Below are positions 32,151 through 44,621 of a stretch of DNA of 64,000 nucleotides, in pieces (positions within the stretch are counted from its first letter, which is position 1; each line of letters starts with the position of its first letter). The notes under the pieces were generated by a model that saw nothing but the letters and a program-made list of their open reading frames with translations, did no database searches and was not told where the DNA came from. The position numbers were made by a program, and so were the translations under genes. Source of the stretch: Kuschelorhynchus macadamiae (lineage: Eukaryota; Arthropoda; Insecta; Coleoptera; Curculionidae); assembly GCA_030620095.1 (NCBI GenBank), contig JAUTXW010000347.1:635001-699000 (forward strand), in the 5' to 3' direction.

Positions 32151-34753
32151 TTTCCCGTAGGGTTAAAGGACAATATTTTATAATGAATTATACGTTTTTC
32201 GTTAATCGCTTGGTAATTTCTCAGCAAATCATAAAGCCAAAAGGAATAAGCTAAACAAAATCAAGATGTTGACCTCTAAAATTTTTTTAGGCCTACTTAG
32301 TTCTTCACTGGACTGGTTCAAAATATTTTTAATTTTTATACAAAACCAGGTTGGGAACATTGTAGCACAAACAAGATTTTACCGGAAGGGTAACATTTCT
32401 GCTATGTCACTGACTGTAACAAGAAACAGAATTATGTGAGCTCAAGTATGCACTTCATTGACATCCTCTATATTTACATATTCATTAAACAACTGCAAAA
32501 AAATAATGGTAACTTTGACATTTTTTCACTATAAACGACCACATATTAATAAAACCATAACTTGAATAGGCATGACCTACATTCCAGTAGGTAATTAATT
32601 TTTTTGGAATTTTATAATTTCCTGCGGTCGATTTATATTGATAAAATCCTATTTGGTCACATATCATTTGTTGTAATACTATAACGGATCTAATAAATAA
32701 ATGATAATTGAATTTAGGTAACAATTACATGACTTTTCCTTATGTTACAATCTATAAATTTTTAGCAGGATTGGAAATAGTAGTACAGAAACTGCCTGCA
32801 TTAATGATATAAATTTTAAATAATTACACGTTTGATTTCCTGTTCCTGCCAGTATATCACCTGCGCGGTCGATTAGAATCTAATTATGAAATACCACTAT
32901 ATTAGTTCATTCAGATTACATTCTAGCAATATAAACCTAAATTTTATATTGAATTCTGTATTACTGTTGATTGAAGAAATTTCTTCCATCATTTATTTTA
33001 ATTTCTTTGTAGGGAGGGAGGTATTGTGATAGTGAACAAAATACTCTCCAAATTTTTTCAGGTCATCACATTTTAAAATATTTGTTTTTTGACCTCAAAT
33101 TTAAGTGGGATTTAAAAAACTGCCACAAATTCTTTTATTTCAGAAGTTTTGCTGTTTAAATAATAATTTTTAAATTTTTTGTCTTTTCAAGAAGCTCTGT
33201 AATTTGTAATTTTGTATGCTTACTCTCCGAGATTTTTGTAGATATTGGCATTTTAGGTTAAGTAACAGGCAGAAGTAAGTTTTTGATTTAATTGTATGTG
33301 TATCAAATTTAAGATTAGTAATTAAAATTTTGTTCATAAGTAATACTGCTCAAATTTTTTTATTATTATTTTTTACAAATTTTGAAAGTTATTCTGACTA
33401 AGACATATCTTTAATATTGAAAAAGTTCCACGCGTCCATTCATTTGAAGCATAAAATTTATCAAAAAAAATGAGCCAAAAAATGGTTCATATATTTTCCT
33501 CGAAATACCTCCTCTTTATAAAACCCATATTTATACCAAAATATTTCATATATCTGTTTATCTTCTAAAGGCAACATTTACTAAACAAGGATGTAATATT
33601 TTAAATTGTGTTCATAACTAATCCTGTTCAAAACAGGATGTTCTTAAATATTCTCGAAGCACACAGCATCACAAGTCTTTGCATCGTTTAATAAATTTAT
33701 GTGCACTTTTCTCATATCAACAATAATTAACTAGTTAATCAAGTCTTTATATACTCCTTCCAGGTGAAATGAAAACTGACATTAGAAAATATTTTTTTTC
33801 TGATTTCAATTCATTAATATTTATAACAAGGCACGATTTTATTAATATGTCTTGGAAAAGTTTCGATAAGAAGCAGAAATAAAGTGAATTTTGCTGGAGA
33901 CTAATTTATTTTTAATAGGTTTTCAAATAAATAGATAAATGGTTGTAGTATTTGCCTATAAAAAGGTAAATTTTACAATGTAGTCGACAGTAGTAGTACC
34001 CCGACTCTCTCTGAAGTCCTCCCAGGTTGTAGGTGTGGATTCTAAGATAAACTCGCGTCGAATTGAATGTTTTGCTAATTTTCTATTTAGTGAATATTTG
34101 AGTATAATTTGTGCCAATCTTTAATCTTTCTTAATTTGTATTTTAATTTTTTATTTTCATATATACTGGGTGTTTAGTTTTGCGTGGGAAGGTATCAACT
34201 TTTTTATTTTAAATAGAACACTCTTTATATTGACAAGGTTTTTAATAGCTCTCTCAACGAACAATTCAGTGACGTATAATAGTATAAGTTTGTGACGCAT
34301 CGCACAACGTTTTTATGCTAGAGATGCTGGTACTGAAGATAATCCCTAATAAGTCTGAAACGGTGATTCACAGATCCATGTTGCTATATATCGTTGAACT
34401 CGCCTTTCAATGCTCTATTTGGATTCTATATAATATACAGGGGGTTGCATTTGACAAAACTGTTATATTTTTTTAATTTAAAATGTTTGCTACTACAAGA
34501 CAAATAAAGCAGGAATTTATCTTTTCTTGTACTTAAGAAAGAATTGAAAAAGTTTATGAGTACCGGAGATATATCGTGTTGAAAATAGGTCAAAAACTGA
34601 AAAAAAGGAGAAAAAAAAACTTGTATAACACCCACTATTCGGAATATTTGGCGTCTTGCAGTGGACCCTAATAGGTCAACATACCTCATATACAAGAGTT
34701 GAATGACTGTGTGGAGGACACATACTAAAATATTTTATCCTATTTTTTTTCAG
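32151..34753. other. AT-rich stretch, probable intron, no other gene seen
   Basis: Transposon-end-like boxes occur near 34163 (TATACTGGGTGTTTAG) and 34433 (ATATACAGGGGGTTGC). No coding region is recognised. A TTTTTTTTCAG acceptor closes the stretch at 34753. Confidence 0.45.
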
Positions 34754-34900
34754 ATGATGAAACACGTGCAGCTTTCTCCTTATAGGAGCAGAGCTGATAC
34801 GGTGTCCCTTAGCTCAACTACGTCATACGGAAGCCTCAGTCCTGAACCCTTGGGAAGTCGCTCGTCTAGTTACTCATCGCTGAATGAATCTTTAATTCAG
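34754..34900 (+). CDS. candidate host exon, serine-rich protein
   Basis: A 147-bp open block of 49 codons in the displayed frame is preceded by TATTTTTTTTCAG and ends TTAATTCAG|GTGAGT, good acceptor and donor matches. Both junctions are phase 0. It reads MMKHVQLSPYRSRADTVSLS, then a Ser-rich run (SSTTSYGSLSPEPLGSRSSS) and a YSSLNESLIQ end. Base composition is clearly less AT-biased than its surroundings and codons are varied, unlike the transposon relics. It is likely an internal exon, since the ATG sits at the acceptor and need not be the start. I do not recognise the gene. Such Ser/Thr-rich linkers occur between domains of signalling or scaffold proteins. Other exons are not in the window, so much of the surrounding DNA may be intron of this gene. 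Confidence 0.7.
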
Positions 34901-35149
34901 GTGAGTTCAAATAGAGCGAATTCAAATTCTCATACGTTTATCAACTAGTGGTTGGTTTTTATGGGTTCATGACATCAAGGAAAACCTCCTCTTATTTAGA
35001 ATATATCTATGTTTTTTAGTTTTTAAGATATTTTGATAAATTTATGAAGTTGCCTTTAGAAAAACCGCTGTAGCATCTTTATTTTTAAATATTTTCAAAT
35101 TCCGTAAAAACATTCTTAAAGCAACTTTTTCTGTAGAACTCAAGTATAT
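34901..35149. other. intron-like AT-rich spacer
   Basis: Begins with the GTGAGT donor. No further signal. Confidence 0.4.
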
Positions 35150-35165
35150 ACTCAGATTTTGATTA

Positions 35166-35195
35166 ACGTTTCGCTCTTGTGGAGCCATCATCAAC
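35166..35195 (-). ncRNA. hammerhead-like motif in left arm of element 6
   Basis: Minus strand: TTGATGATG, stem II GCTC/GAGC with a CACAA loop, then GAAACGTT. The core order is as in PLE hammerheads, with one to two extra bases and U for C at the first core position. Confidence 0.4.
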
Positions 35196-35444
35196 TTCGT
35201 TTTTTCTTAAGAGCGCCATCTTGAATTTTTTCCGTATAGACTAATCATATTAAAAGCTTTTCAGCGATAAATTTTTGAGGTAAGCCATGAATAATTATTG
35301 CTTTGACATGGAAAATGTTAGTCTAATTTATTAGAAATCTGTCAAGTTTCTCAACATAAAAGTTATTTGACAAGTTTAGTAAAAAAGAAAATTCGGTTTA
35401 ATGTTTAGTGAGGAATTAAGTAAATTCCTTAACAACGTAAGTAT

Positions 35445-35720
35445 TTGATTTTTCATATATGGTTTGTAATTGCAGGGAATCATTTGATAGGGCCATTTAT
35501 TTATGAATTTAACTTAAACGGGGATAGATATCTTGAACATGAGATACAATACCAGCTCTTAAAAATCAGATCCCACCAAATGAGTTTAATCAAATGTGGT
35601 TTCAATAAGACCGTTGTCCTGCATCTTACAAATCTTACAATTTGTAATAACGGACCCGAGCCTTGGCCAGCGAGATAGCCAGATCTTACGCAGCTCGATC
35701 TCTATTTTAGTTTACTGAGG
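35445..35720 (+). pseudogene. DD41D-type transposase fragment (element 6)
   Basis: The reading IWFVIAGNHLIGPFIYEFNL, NGDRYLE, then NNGPEPWPAR, a stop, PDLTQLDLYF matches the region from the VWCG...GP block to the last catalytic Asp. The QxDGAPxH block has decayed to FNKTVVLH. N- and C-terminal domains are absent. Confidence 0.8.
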
Positions 35721-36010
35721 CAGGTAGTGTTTGTTTTATTTTATTAATTTATAAACTAGCACATACTTCACTTGGAATAATTGTTGAAATTTAATTTATA
35801 GTATTTTCTTTAATTTATTCTTGGTTTAAAATAAACAAGCTGCCAGATTAAAAGAATAGTCTCCATGTTAACGCAATAATTCATTTAAAAAGTCGTATTT
35901 TTTCAACTTAAAGATCAATCTAATATGGAAAAATTAAAGATGGCCCCCATAAGAAAAAAAAAGTTGATGATGGCTCCACGAAATCGAAACGTTGGGATCA
36001 AAATCTGAGC

Positions 36011-36919
36011 ATACATATAATTAATGTGATTGTGTGTGCATATACATACATATATTCATTATATTATATTATATCAGGTCTTTACTTTGTCATTCTAAAC
36101 TAATCGTTTTGTGTGTCTTAACATAAATGTCTTACTAGTGTAACACTTAACATTTCTGACAGAATCTATTTTCTTGTTGGAATAGCTATAATAAGGGTCA
36201 AAACATCGGGATATCCTAAAAAAGAGAGTTTTATTTGTTGTCCCGAACCCACACTACTTTAATTGTATCAGTCATACATCTTTTGTTAGTAGTAAGGTAA
36301 CACGTAAAACTTACTTGTAAAACATTGTAAAACTCTTTAAAACAAATGTATACAGTAAAATCAGTGAAAAGAATATGATATATATAGGGATACCTTCTAT
36401 TTTTTCAGCTTAATTGAAATCACTTTCGGTTTAAAAAATGTATTTCTGAAAATTGTGTTATGGAGTCAATATCCATTGAGCACATAGTCCCCCAAATACT
36501 TACAATATCCGTTTCAAAACATATTTTCACCACCCACTCGTGAAATACCATGAACAATACGTATTATACAAAACATATATGACATCGTTGTTAATATTAT
36601 TAATTATTTTTAGCACATAATGATGTTACTCATTAAAAACATCGTTTAAATTGAATACCGCAAATATTTATGCTAAAAATATATTTAAATTTATTGTTTC
36701 TTTTCTGGTTATATACGACCAGACATATTTCAAAGAGAGACTGCTGGGAAATGTTTCTTATTTTCCACGTCTCGAGTATTGCAATTCTAGCAATAGTAGA
36801 ATTTTGTTAAAACATGTCTATATTATTATCAAACTTGTCATCAAGTGCAGCGAATGTAAGGAAAAAAAAAGAGTTCTTCCCTCGTTAGAATTTCATTTCG
36901 ACTTCTGAATTTAATTTAT
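36011..36919. other. AT-rich stretch, no gene
   Basis: Nothing recognised. The frame at 36651-36908 has no motif. Confidence 0.4.
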
Positions 36920-37075
36920 ATATTATTGTTATTATTATTACTATTCATTGTTTATAAATATTATTAGTAGTAGTAGTATCAGGATGGAGGGACAAGCCCA
37001 GCAACTAGGCCTAAAGGGCACTTTTCGCTAACCCCGGTCCCACCTACCTCACTCCACTTCTCTACGAAGGCGGCC
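36920..37075 (-). repeat. probable LINE 3' end with (TAA/TAC)n tail
   Basis: A GC-richer block (36983-37075) abuts a trinucleotide tract (TTATTATTATTACTATT and AGTAGTAGTAGTA) on its left. On the minus strand this is a short 3' UTR followed by a TAA-type tail, as in several non-LTR elements. No coding part. Confidence 0.4.
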
Positions 37076-40000
37076 TGTCCTAATGAAGGAGAGCATGTTT
37101 AAAATGTGTTGTATTTTTTTCCTTTTATACGTTATTTCGTATAAAATATTTTGAAATCTAAGCGACATTCGACTATATTCTCGTTTTAAAATTAAGTGAG
37201 GCTTCGCCTCTTTTATTTTGTCAGAGAGGTTGGGAAACACCCTGTATACAATCCTTACAATACTACACATAATGGTATACGTGTGTTATACAGGGAGGAG
37301 ACAAATCTTAAAACTCAAGTTAATAGATAATATGAAGGAAAGTATAGTAACATTGCTTACTTAGAACTGTCCTGTTGGACTATAAATTCAAACCTTAAAT
37401 CCAATCGTCAACACAGACAACCCAGTGGTGTAGGGTTTCGTAGGTCTGATAGTAAATTATCAAATAAATGAATAAAATATTTTCACTAACAGGCCACTGC
37501 TCGGCACTGACTCCCAGCTCCGTACGTACGGTTGCTGGAATACCGGCGCGTCGAAACTGAGCCCATTGTCATATTGTTTTCTCATCGATAATATTCCAAA
37601 TTTTAATTCTCTAGAGTAACTCAAAATCTACAATATAATCTAGACAGACATATAATTAATGCTAAACAAGTTGTAAAATATATAAACAGCTGTTCTGAAT
37701 TTTAAACAGAATTGTATGTATTTTTCATGAACATTTTCAGACGGTGTAAATACAATTCAGTTGCAAAATAAAATCTCAATTGCACACCGGTAAATAAAAG
37801 GTCTATAGTCTAAAGTCAAATGCAAACACATGTTTGTTTGGTATGAATAAATACGAGGTAAATCAAGCTAGTCGACTCTACTAAACAAATAAAAGGTGCG
37901 TCATTATAGACGCCAAAAAATGTGACTCAAGACATCAACGTTTTTAAACGTATGTTAATGTCGCAAAAAAAAATGTAATTCCATACCTACATCATTAGCA
38001 ATACTCACTACTTATTACACCTTATTTATATGACACTTCATTAAGACAGTAAACCATAATAATTTACCAGGGACTCTGAGAAAGTTTGGGTTTCGAATAT
38101 CGAAGCATGTAATAACAACTTCTTATTTTATAAATTCTTTTTATACAGTGTGAATAGATTTGTTTTTGAAGGCATTCCGAAGAATTTTTATTCGACATTA
38201 AAATATATTTTTTGTACACCCTGTATAATAGATAATGCTATAGATATAAAAAATAAAATACATGCTAAAAGATATGACCGCTTTTAGTCCGAACGGCACA
38301 CAGTGAGTTAAATCGGCCGTCTAGCACGACATAAGTCCCAAATGTAATTTTGCAATATTCTTAACATATTCTAAAAATCTATATTTAAGATAGTGTTAAT
38401 AATAGAAAAATGCAATTGAGAAACAAAATTATAATTACAGTTCTCGGAGGGGAAGCCTTAAAGTTAGTAAATATTTTAAATCTGAAATTAACATGTTTCT
38501 ATACATCATTTTCAAAACAGAAAATATGATACTAAACATAGCAAATGTTTTTCTAATTTCTTACATGACTACTGTTTATAATTAAAGTTTTCTACGGTAT
38601 CAAAACTTTTTAAATATTAAAGCCCTTACCTCAGAAAATTTGGGTCTTTTTAGGTATTACTATATTTAGGTAGTTTTTTTTAACTTGTAGAGCATGCAAA
38701 AAAAAGTTTGTTGAAGTTTAGTTTAATTTTTATATAAAAAATAAGAAAAAGGATCCCTTTTAACCAAAAACCAAAAAATTAGCTGCTCATAGATGCCCAT
38801 TCGGGATTTATATAGCTTTAACTATGGCTCCTTAATTACTACTGACTGCACCAAAAAAAACTGCACGATGTTTATATGACCAGAACTTTGCAAATAATCG
38901 TCCGAGTGTAATAACGGTAAACATTCTGCAAAGACTAAGGTACAAAATTTCGGAATTTTGTATTACAGCTGTCATCTTTTTAAAGTTCAAGATGGCGAAC
39001 CCATTTTAAAAATATGGATATTTTATCCCTCGGTAGAAGTTTTACATGCCACATCGTGTTAAAACTAAATTAACAGTTATAATGCCACATTATTTCCAAG
39101 CAAAATGATAACACTTTCAAAATTCGATAAATAACTAAGATATAATTTTATAAAACCACACTCCCTTCAATTCTTTTAATATTAGAAATGAAAATTTCAA
39201 ATAAAAAACTAATCAATTAGGTAAATTTTAACGACTTTTCTACCTTTACAAAAATAAATCTTAAACGAAGATATCTCCTAAGCTACCAGTTCAGTGCCAG
39301 TAATTGGCATTTTTGTAAAGATAATTTCATAAAAATATAAAAATATATAAAGTGCAATATATAAAATATAAAATAAATACAAAAATAAATATAAAAATAT
39401 ACTAAGTGCAATATCTAAAAAATATCGACTTCATTGTATATGGCAAATAACAAAAACAATTTTTTATCACGAAAAGTATACCTAACTAATTAATTTTTAT
39501 TTGAATGTTTTATTACCAATATCAAAAAAATTAAGGAGTGCTTGGGTGCAGGTGCATACGTAGTGGGCTTTTCTAAAACATTATCTGTTACATATTGTTT
39601 AGTCTAAAAGTTCTTCTATTGTTTATGTAATGAATAGAATAGAAACTCAATGATATTTTGTACTCACAATTCTACATAACCTAAATAAAGCAATATTTGA
39701 CAAGACACCTTGTATTCTATCTTAATTTTATATGCGTCATATAGCTATTAGTTAATAATAAGTTTAAAGCAATGATTCATGCATTTTGACATCAATTGTG
39801 TTTTTAAGTTACACAAAACATTACATTTTTATTAAAAACTAAAGCCATTTTAGTAACCCGCATCTTGTTTACATTTTTTTTGCAAAACATTTTGTTACCT
39901 ATCCTAAAAAAGTATTATATGAAATTTAAAAAACGTTAAAACAATGCTTGAATAATTATGTCGTACTACATGGCCGATTTACCACACTGTGCGGCATTAA

Positions 40001-41466
40001 TGTGCGGCGCCGGTGGTATCGAAGGAATAATGAAACAAAACTGAAAAATGCTGTGAATGCTCACTTTAGGAATTAGATACAGGGTGCGCAATAGTGTATT
40101 ACTTTTTTGTAAAACAAAAGATGGTATGAACAAAATGTTTGTTTGATATATAGGGGATTTTGTAAAAATAGCCCAAATCTATTTTCTCACATAACTCAAA
40201 ACTATATAATTTCATAAAAAAAGTCTAGTACAAAAATTTGTCGATAATTTTCTTCGCTAGACCCGGTATCAATTTATCTAGTGTATCAACTTTTCTTGCC
40301 TCCACGCTGCCAGCTCCGCTGCGGGTTGCTTTTTATGTTATGACTTTAATGATGATCTTTTCGCACCCTAATCTGGTGCTAACCGTTTAGTGTTTCAACT
40401 TGTGCTTAGGATGACAGGGTTTCAACTATACAACAAAATCTCTTAATAGATAAAGTGTTTGTTTATTCAAAAAACAAAATATTATTAGCAACCCAAACGA
40501 AAGAAAATTCGGAAGATATTGATGTTGTAAAAATAACAAGCTCAACTGTGTTATAAATAATGGTGTCGGTCAGTGAATTGTAGGACCTTTTGTTTCTAAA
40601 TCAAATCCGGTAACTCTTATCGAACACCCCATTAAAACACATTTTGTTATAGTCATTTTAATTTAAGGTGTCAACTACACAGTCACCCTGGTAGAAGTGA
40701 TTAAGAAGCCACAAAAAAAGTTAAGTATCTTTGGCTTAAAACAGTTAGCAATCCTAAACAATAATAATGCCGGTGATTATCACAAATTATGAGAACTATC
40801 AAGAGGAAAAAAACTGGCGTCATACTCGTGAGAATTCTGTGTTCTTTTCTTGAGGAATTGGGTTGCCTTGTAAGGTCGAACGAAGGCTTTATATTAACAA
40901 GAACGAGAGCTTATATTAACTGTTACATTAAAAAGATGTATGGAGTGTATGGTTTCACATAAGTACCTTTTTTTATGGCAAAAAGGTTCGCATTCGCACG
41001 AAAGGTGTTGTACATATTAGCACTTTTGTAGAGAGACACTATAACAAATATTTAGCCTAAAGTAAAAACAAAAGAGTTAAAGTGGGTCCATGTAACAAAT
41101 TTTGGTTTTATTTCTAGTAATAAGAACTCACCCTGTTATTGGCTTTCTATAGTCTGTTTTATAAATGTATAGCGTGATGAATTAGGTATGCAAAAGGTCT
41201 ACAGGGTGACCCACCAATAATTTATGCCACTTCCATAGTTTGGCATTGATCACAACGCAAAATTCTTTGTTTTCATCAAGTGCAGGTAGTACCACCCGGT
41301 TTTTCTGTTAATTTATGCGTTTTGCCTTTTATTATCTGTTTATAAACACTGAAAATGGTGCGGTTGGATACTTTTAGAAAGAATTTAAATTGAAAGAAAT
41401 TTTAATTTAACAAAATAAAAATTATATATAATATGTATATAATATATATAGGTATAATAATTATTA
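37076..41466. other. long AT-rich stretch without genes
   Basis: Only isolated transposon-end-like boxes are seen: ACACCCTGTATAC (about 37241), ATACAGGGAGG (about 37290), ACACCCTGTATAATAG (about 38216), ATACAGGGTGCG (about 40079), TACAGGGTGACCC (about 41201). AAGATGGCGAACCC near 38991 belongs to the AAAATGGCGG family. No coding or RNA gene recognised. Confidence 0.5.
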
Positions 41467-42231
41467 TACAGGGTTATTCACGCAACCCGTTCATTAAAAG
41501 TTTTTGATGATGCCATTTAGATAAAAATTTCAAATTTTGGGATTAAGGTAAGGTCAAGGGGTACTTCTTTTTTGAAATATTTTTAACTTACTGTCACTTC
41601 CGGTTTAACCGGAAGTTGGTATCAACTTTCTTATTTTAAATGGAACACCCTGTATTTTATGATATTTTTGGATTCTACGGAGAATTTTAATGCTATTTTA
41701 TGTAGCATGTCCTATACCTAAGTTCGAGCGTTCTTAAGATACTTGATCTTGAACCAAAAATGAGCCTTCGGGGTACCAAATTTTGAGATTTTAAATCTCA
41801 TATTTTTTGTAAGTTTTGAAGATATAATCTTCATATTGTGCAGACGATCGGTAAATAATCTTAGGTTTCTATTTTTTTTTATTGGATTTGTCTATTTTTA
41901 TACAGGGTGTCCTAAATTCAGCGGCAAACATTCACATTTTCAAAGCCACTAAAGTCCGTTTTTTTAAATGGGACACCCTATAACTTTATGCACTATCAAA
42001 TGTAGAATTTCATTTTCTATCGAACTGTATTAAGGTTCCCTATACCTATTCGTCACCATTTTCGAAATAATTGGGTTTTATAAAAATATCGTATGTATTT
42101 GCTTAAATGTTTACATGCTCCAATGATGAGCTATGGAAAAACAATTGAGATTCAATATCCAATATGACAGATGATTAGTATGCGTTATTTATCGAAAGCT
42201 GTCAGTGATAAATTAAATCTTTTACATCGAA

Positions 42232-43297
42232 ATGGAAGAATACTCAAACGCTGATATTCTCAATCTATTTTATATTCATGGAGAATATTATAAAATTTTG
42301 GAGAGAACGTGTTGTGTGTTTAATGAACGCCACCCTGATTTGACGCCAATGAACAAGTCAAAATTCAAGAGGATTGAAACGAACTTTTTGCGTTTTGGCA
42401 AGGTTAAAGTTACAAAAAATGTTCCGAAACCAGTGACAAATGCCGAGGATAACGTAATAAACACATTAGCTTATTTCCACGCAAACCCGCAAAGTTCAAT
42501 ACCGTCTGCAGAAAACGATTTGGGAATTTCTTCTTCATCTGTCCAAAGAATCTTGAGCGAACATCATATGCACCTTTATTCATTCCAAAACGTGCAAGCC
42601 TTGAGACCTGGTGATGACGTCCGACGAGTAAAATTTTGCGAATTCATGTTTTTGAAAATTCAAGAGGACCCTCATTTCCTTTCAAAAATGTTTTGGACCG
42701 ATGGATGAAGCGAAATTTTCTAAAGAAGGAATAACAAATAGAAGAAACGAACATTTCTGGGCAGCAGAAAATTCGCACGCTTTACGCGAAACGCGTTCTC
42801 AAGAGAGGTTTAGCTTCAATGTTTTCGGTATAGTATTAAATAATCAGGTGCGGTACTGTATTTATGAAGACAATTTAAACAGTGATAAGTATTTGGAAAT
42901 TCTACGAGGGACGGTTTCTGAATTTATAGAAGAAATTCCTATTGGTGAGCTGCAAAATTATTGGTATCAATTAGATGGGGCACCAGCACATAATTCCGCT
43001 GCAGTTTATGTCCAATTATCTTGAATTTTTGAAGATAGCTGGATTGGTCCCAATGGCCCTTGGAGATGGCCCCCGCGATCGCCTGATTTAACACCCCTAG
43101 ACTTTTATTTATGGGGATTTATCAAAGGTAAAGTCTATGCTTCCCCAGTAAATAACCAACAAGATTTACTGGACACGATAGGAACAGCTTTTGCCGAATT
43201 AGAAAACGGACAAATTCAACGGGCCACAACAACTGTACAAAGAAGAATTGAAATGTGTCTTCAAATGAGCGGACAGCATATAGAACATTTGTTATAA
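42232..43297 (+). pseudogene. DD41D-type transposase, nearly intact (element 7)
   Basis: About 355 codons from ATG 42232 to TAA 43297. The N-terminal helix-turn-helix is MEEYSNADILNLFYIHGEYY, with RCHPD-like NERHPDLTPMNKSKFKR next and a second DNA-binding region AYFHANPQSSIPSAENDLGI. Then ALRPGDDVRRVKFCEF and KMFWTD (first Asp, codon 42700-42702), where a 4-bp GATG duplication shifts the frame. The new frame from 42701 reads DEAKFSKEGITNRRNEHFWA, RFSFNVFGIVLNNQ, YWYQLDGAPAHNSAA (second Asp), a TGA at 43021, then GPWRWPPRSPDLTPLDFYLW (third Asp) and the C terminus. I count 41 residues between the last two Asp. Only two lesions. Confidence 0.93.
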
Positions 43298-43426
43298 TTC
43301 AATTTTATTATTTTATTTATTTATTGTTGATTGTTAGATTGCTATAATTTTTAAGTTCACTAAAACAAGTTTAGAACAGTCTCGAACTTAGTAGATATGG
43401 TTAAAAATAATGTAAACAATTTATTA

Positions 43427-43615
43427 CATTTTTTTTAACTTTAACTTTTCCGAAACGAAAAAATTTTGTTTCAATCCTCTTCAATTTTCTCTTGTTCACT
43501 GGCGATAAATGAGGATGTTTTTCATTAAAAACATGGCACGTTCTCTCCAATATTTTGTAACATTCTCCGCGAATATAAAATAAATTGAGAATATCAGCTT
43601 TTGAGTGTTATTTTA
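43427..43615 (-). other. inverted second copy of transposase N terminus (element 7)
   Basis: Read on the minus strand in the homologous frame: HSKADILNLFYIRGECYKIL, then ERTCHVFNEKHPHLSPVNKR, then KLKRIETKFFRFGKVKV. It is open throughout, although it differs from the sense copy at many codons. The original ATG is not preserved in frame (ACTCAAAAGC here). It covers only the first helix-turn-helix and linker. The open frame despite divergence hints at constraint or repeated gene conversion. Confidence 0.8.
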
Positions 43616-44322
43616 TTTTAATTTAAAAGTTTCAAATCAGCTGTCATGTTGAATAGAAAAGCACAACAATTGTTACGGGAAGGTGTAAGCATTTAGCAAA
43701 TACATATGATAGTTTAATAAAAACCTGATTATTTCGAAAGTGGTTACGAATAGGTATAGGGAACCTTAATACAGTTCGATAGAAAATTAAATTCTACATT
43801 TGATAGTGCATAAAGTTATAGGGTGTCCCATTTAAAAAAACGGACTTTAGCGGCTTTGAAAATGTGAATGTTTGCCGCTGAATTTAGGACACCCTGTATA
43901 AAAATAGACAAATTCAATAAAAAAATAGAAACCTAAGATTATTTACCGATTGTCTGCAAAATATGAAGATTATATCTTCAAAACTTACAAAAATATGAGA
44001 TTCTAAAATATGGTACCCCGAAGGCTCATTTTCGGTTCAAGGTGAAATATCTTAAGAACGCTTGAACCTAGGTATAGGACATGCTACATAAAATAGCATT
44101 AAAATTCTCCGTAGAATCCAAAAATATCATAAAATACAGGGTGTTCCATTTAAAATAAGCAAGTTGATAGCAACTTCTGGTTAAACCGGAAGTGACAGGA
44201 AGTTGAAAATATTTCAAAAAAGAAGTACCCCTTGAACTTATCTTAATCCCAAAATTTGAAATTTTTATCTAAATGGCATCATCAAAAACTTTTAATGAAC
44301 GGGTTGCGTGAATAACCCTGTA

Positions 44323-44621
44323 TATTATTATACAACATTTATATTATAATAAGTTATATTCTGCGTTATTTGAGGAACTGTCATCATCTCTTGACATTAT
44401 ATTTAAAGATCGACTGTCTGATCGATCAGGTTGTCAAGATCCCACATTTTCTCCTCCTGTTTAATCATTTGCTAGATTGCTTTTCGCCAGTTCTCTGGTA
44501 TGACTTCCTTAATAGCATGATCAAACGGTAGCTTAACATCTTTTTAAATTTCGTGTTTTGCCTTTCTACAAATCCTATCACTTGCGCCCTTATAAGTTCT
44601 GTAGGATTTAATTCGCAATTA
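44323..44621. other. spacer
   Basis: No feature recognised. Confidence 0.4.

Larger units (their letters stand above)
35150..36010 (+). mobile_element. DD41D element no. 6, small relic with hammerhead-like arms
   Basis: Outer arms near 35161-35200 (reverse) and 35961-36000 (forward) share GTTGATGATGGCTCCAC and GAAACGTT. The inner arm has AAGATGGCSCYC near 35210 and 35938. Between them lies a transposase scrap. The element is about 0.86 kb, heavily deleted. Confidence 0.6.
41467..44322 (+). mobile_element. DD41D element no. 7, arms of about 900 bp including transposase codons
   Basis: Ends are TACAGGGTTATTCACGCAAC (41467) and its reverse (to 44322). The left arm 41467-42425 pairs in reverse with 43427-44322. 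Two internal boxes, AACACCCTGTATTTTATG (left, near 41645) and TACAGGGTGTCC (near 41901), are mirrored on the right, suggesting stacked termini. The arm runs through the transposase start (ATG 42232) to about codon 65. This is the least decayed element in the window. Confidence 0.93.

Noticed and set aside
37423..37499. 77-bp miniature hAT element (CAGTGG...CCACTG)
   Set aside because: Only six matching bases at the ends and no 8-bp duplication; chance match likely.
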